From Chitinophagaceae bacterium (lineage in GTDB: Bacteria; Bacteroidota; Bacteroidia; Chitinophagales; Chitinophagaceae), in contig JAIEQT010000434.1 in the NCBI GenBank assembly GCA_019747455.1, positions 1 to 7,276 of the forward strand: a stretch of DNA of 7,276 nt, written 5' to 3'. Positions 7,001 to 7,276 of this stretch are shown here, one piece after another (the first letter of the stretch is position 1; the number at the start of each line of letters is the position of its first letter). Made by a program: the position numbers and the translations under genes. The notes under the pieces are model-generated. The model did no database searches. It worked only from the letters and a program-made list of their open reading frames with translations, and had not been told where the DNA came from.

Positions 7001-7276
7001 AAATAAAACGGAGCTACCGGCACATACTAACGTATCACTTATTCCGAATGAGGGAGTTGGTTTATCGATATATTGTATGGTAACGGTGTCGGCTGTAGCA
7101 GAACAATATCCGTTGATATGCCAGGCAAATTGATAATTACCCGGAGTTAAGCCAGATAATCCGGTATTGTTACGAGCGGCATCGATAAACGATATAATGG
7201 TTGGTCCGGTAACCTGTTTCCACGTACCACTTGCGTGTGTTGGCGTATTAGCGTAGAGTGAGAAGTTTATTGCGTT
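4058..7276 (-). CDS. Giant PKD/Ig-like repeat surface protein with type B (gliding-motility-associated) C-terminal sorting domain, 5' end beyond window
   Basis: The frame is open from the TAA at 4058-4060 to the right edge, giving 1,072 residues with the true start outside. (The TTG at 6754 is an internal Leu codon.) About eleven beta-sandwich modules of 75-90 residues follow one another. The first resembles the 'GTWKQVTGP...GLTPGNYQFAW...G.C' module of Bacteroidota surface proteins. Several are clear PKD domains, with WDF at 106-108, WNWGDGS, VWDFGDGT and WNLGNGK cores and the usual H-x-Y-x-x-x-G-x-Y ending; three before the C-terminus are Ig-like (for example ICVGQSVRL then YYQWLPASGL). Most modules carry an early and a late Cys. 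Residues about 974-1072 (4061-4357) form the sorting domain: VFLPNAFTPDGDGIND, LRVFNRWGEVVFE, W-N-G-K and the final GNVAIIR, which match the CHU_C/TIGR04131 family. Such proteins cross the outer membrane by type IX secretion and act as adhesins, gliding proteins or matrix components; the specific ligand cannot be read. The downstream PorP/SprF gene overlaps its stop. Confidence 0.95.
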   Translation of the reverse strand, partial: NAINFSLYANTPTHASGTWKQVTGPTIISFIDAARNNTGLSGLTPGNYQFAWHINGYCSATADTVTIQYIDKPTPSFGISDTLVCAGSSVLFTNTTPNINNYHYSWDFANGTFSNIANPSSISYIGSASGKDTSYTITLKAFSNCDTIFTNKTITVRSKPIASFIATPLNSCFPLRVSFSPATVGSAYTSKLVFELGKDSLLLSDSSFTHTYFGNTNGILQPKLILTNTCGTDTAIQFINAIANTLQIKNNLVDTAICGIPYTASFMNNTTGANAQFWNWGDGSTTTNPSQTPTHTYNKPGVYTITHSAKHVCGDTVITKTIRLNKVPHTVIQPLNSNYCIGDTILLKTDMDSSIQYKWLLNNTLFDSSANTKYIFTTPGNYIPSLYSSITANGFKCTDSTSIKIQVIGEKPGKANINPTNGFCVPFTVKLVSESLPAAKVSWRMGADTTIYGDSTQFTYVQGGDYWVKMEAVNKGGCAFIDSTFISIRSPQGKINFKTGIYCNNNFKVTFSPTVQYTDRIVWDFGDGTLIETGVQNITHQYIKPGIYHPVVTLISNTGCHIKIPLTDSVVMENVKANFTTKTIFECGNTIFEFTDSSIATHGISDYRWLTDSKIISNTRTASSNFTLTGTHKTELIVTGKYGCSDTVSGTYNVPIYNLPKVNINAINEACLNSLMEFKSEISSIDSVILRLWNLGNGKNFTDSTVRILYYDQGKYTVKLTVATVNKCYDSALKQITIHPVPQVKVAGPEKICAGETVELQAAGATNFVWKDQQENIICNNCLTVKVKPLRSTQYKVIGYNEFGCTQVNSTNIQVIDKIKIKVAPEDTICVGQSVRLWASGATYYQWLPASGLNNYTIATPTATPTTTTAYRVVGRDMNNCFTDTATVRVVVGNPTPVKVGKDSSFVAGSKIQLHATTATANIIRWKWSGGADLSCVSCPNPIARVVFDECISCAATNMYGCTTNDTVCFKTFCPTTEVFLPNAFTPDGDGINDVFFVQAKGVRNIKSLRVFNRWGEVVFEKTNILPNDAGNGWNGKIRGVAANPDVYVYICEVVCEKGGTQLYKGNVAIIR

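Overview
The window looks like chromosome of an A+T-rich Bacteroidota bacterium, most likely in the Chitinophagaceae or a neighbouring family. This rests on a PorP/SprF-type outer-membrane protein, a PKD-rich giant surface protein ending in a gliding-motility-associated (type B) C-terminal sorting domain, a Bacteroidota-style divergent PAP2-like membrane protein, and starts preceded by A/T-rich stretches instead of strong Shine-Dalgarno sites. No mobile element, CRISPR array, tRNA or rRNA was recognised.

Layout: (1) 33-434 (+), a small membrane-anchored protein with a soluble domain resembling YcxB/bacterial PH-like folds. (2) 450-489, a short array of an 8-nt tandem unit (about G-R-N-CGTC-R). 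(3) 494-772 (-), a 92-residue exported protein of unknown function, divergent from (4) rpoN at 816-2303 (+), a complete sigma-54 factor; the 43-bp gap between them holds a perfect 10-bp palindrome that resembles a Bacteroidota -7 box. (5) 2304-2380, a second, inverted version of the same 8-nt repeat, starting on the base after the rpoN stop and able to fold into a 24-position stem. (6) 2395-3036 (+), a polytopic membrane protein with remnants of the PAP2 phosphatase motifs. (7) 3039-4058 (-), a PorP/SprF family protein. (8) 4058-7276 (-), the C-terminal 1,072 residues of a much larger PKD/Ig-like repeat protein that runs off the right edge.

Genes 7 and 8 form a translationally coupled pair: the stop of the repeat protein and the start of the PorP/SprF gene share one base (TAATG). 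This is the arrangement of a type IX secretion cargo with a type B sorting domain and its dedicated SprF-like partner, so the right half of the window is best read as a surface adhesin/gliding-type secretion unit. The left half is a housekeeping/regulatory segment built around rpoN. The least explained element is the 8-nt periodic intergenic repeat, present in two different architectures in under 2 kb. No clearly new multi-gene system is visible.
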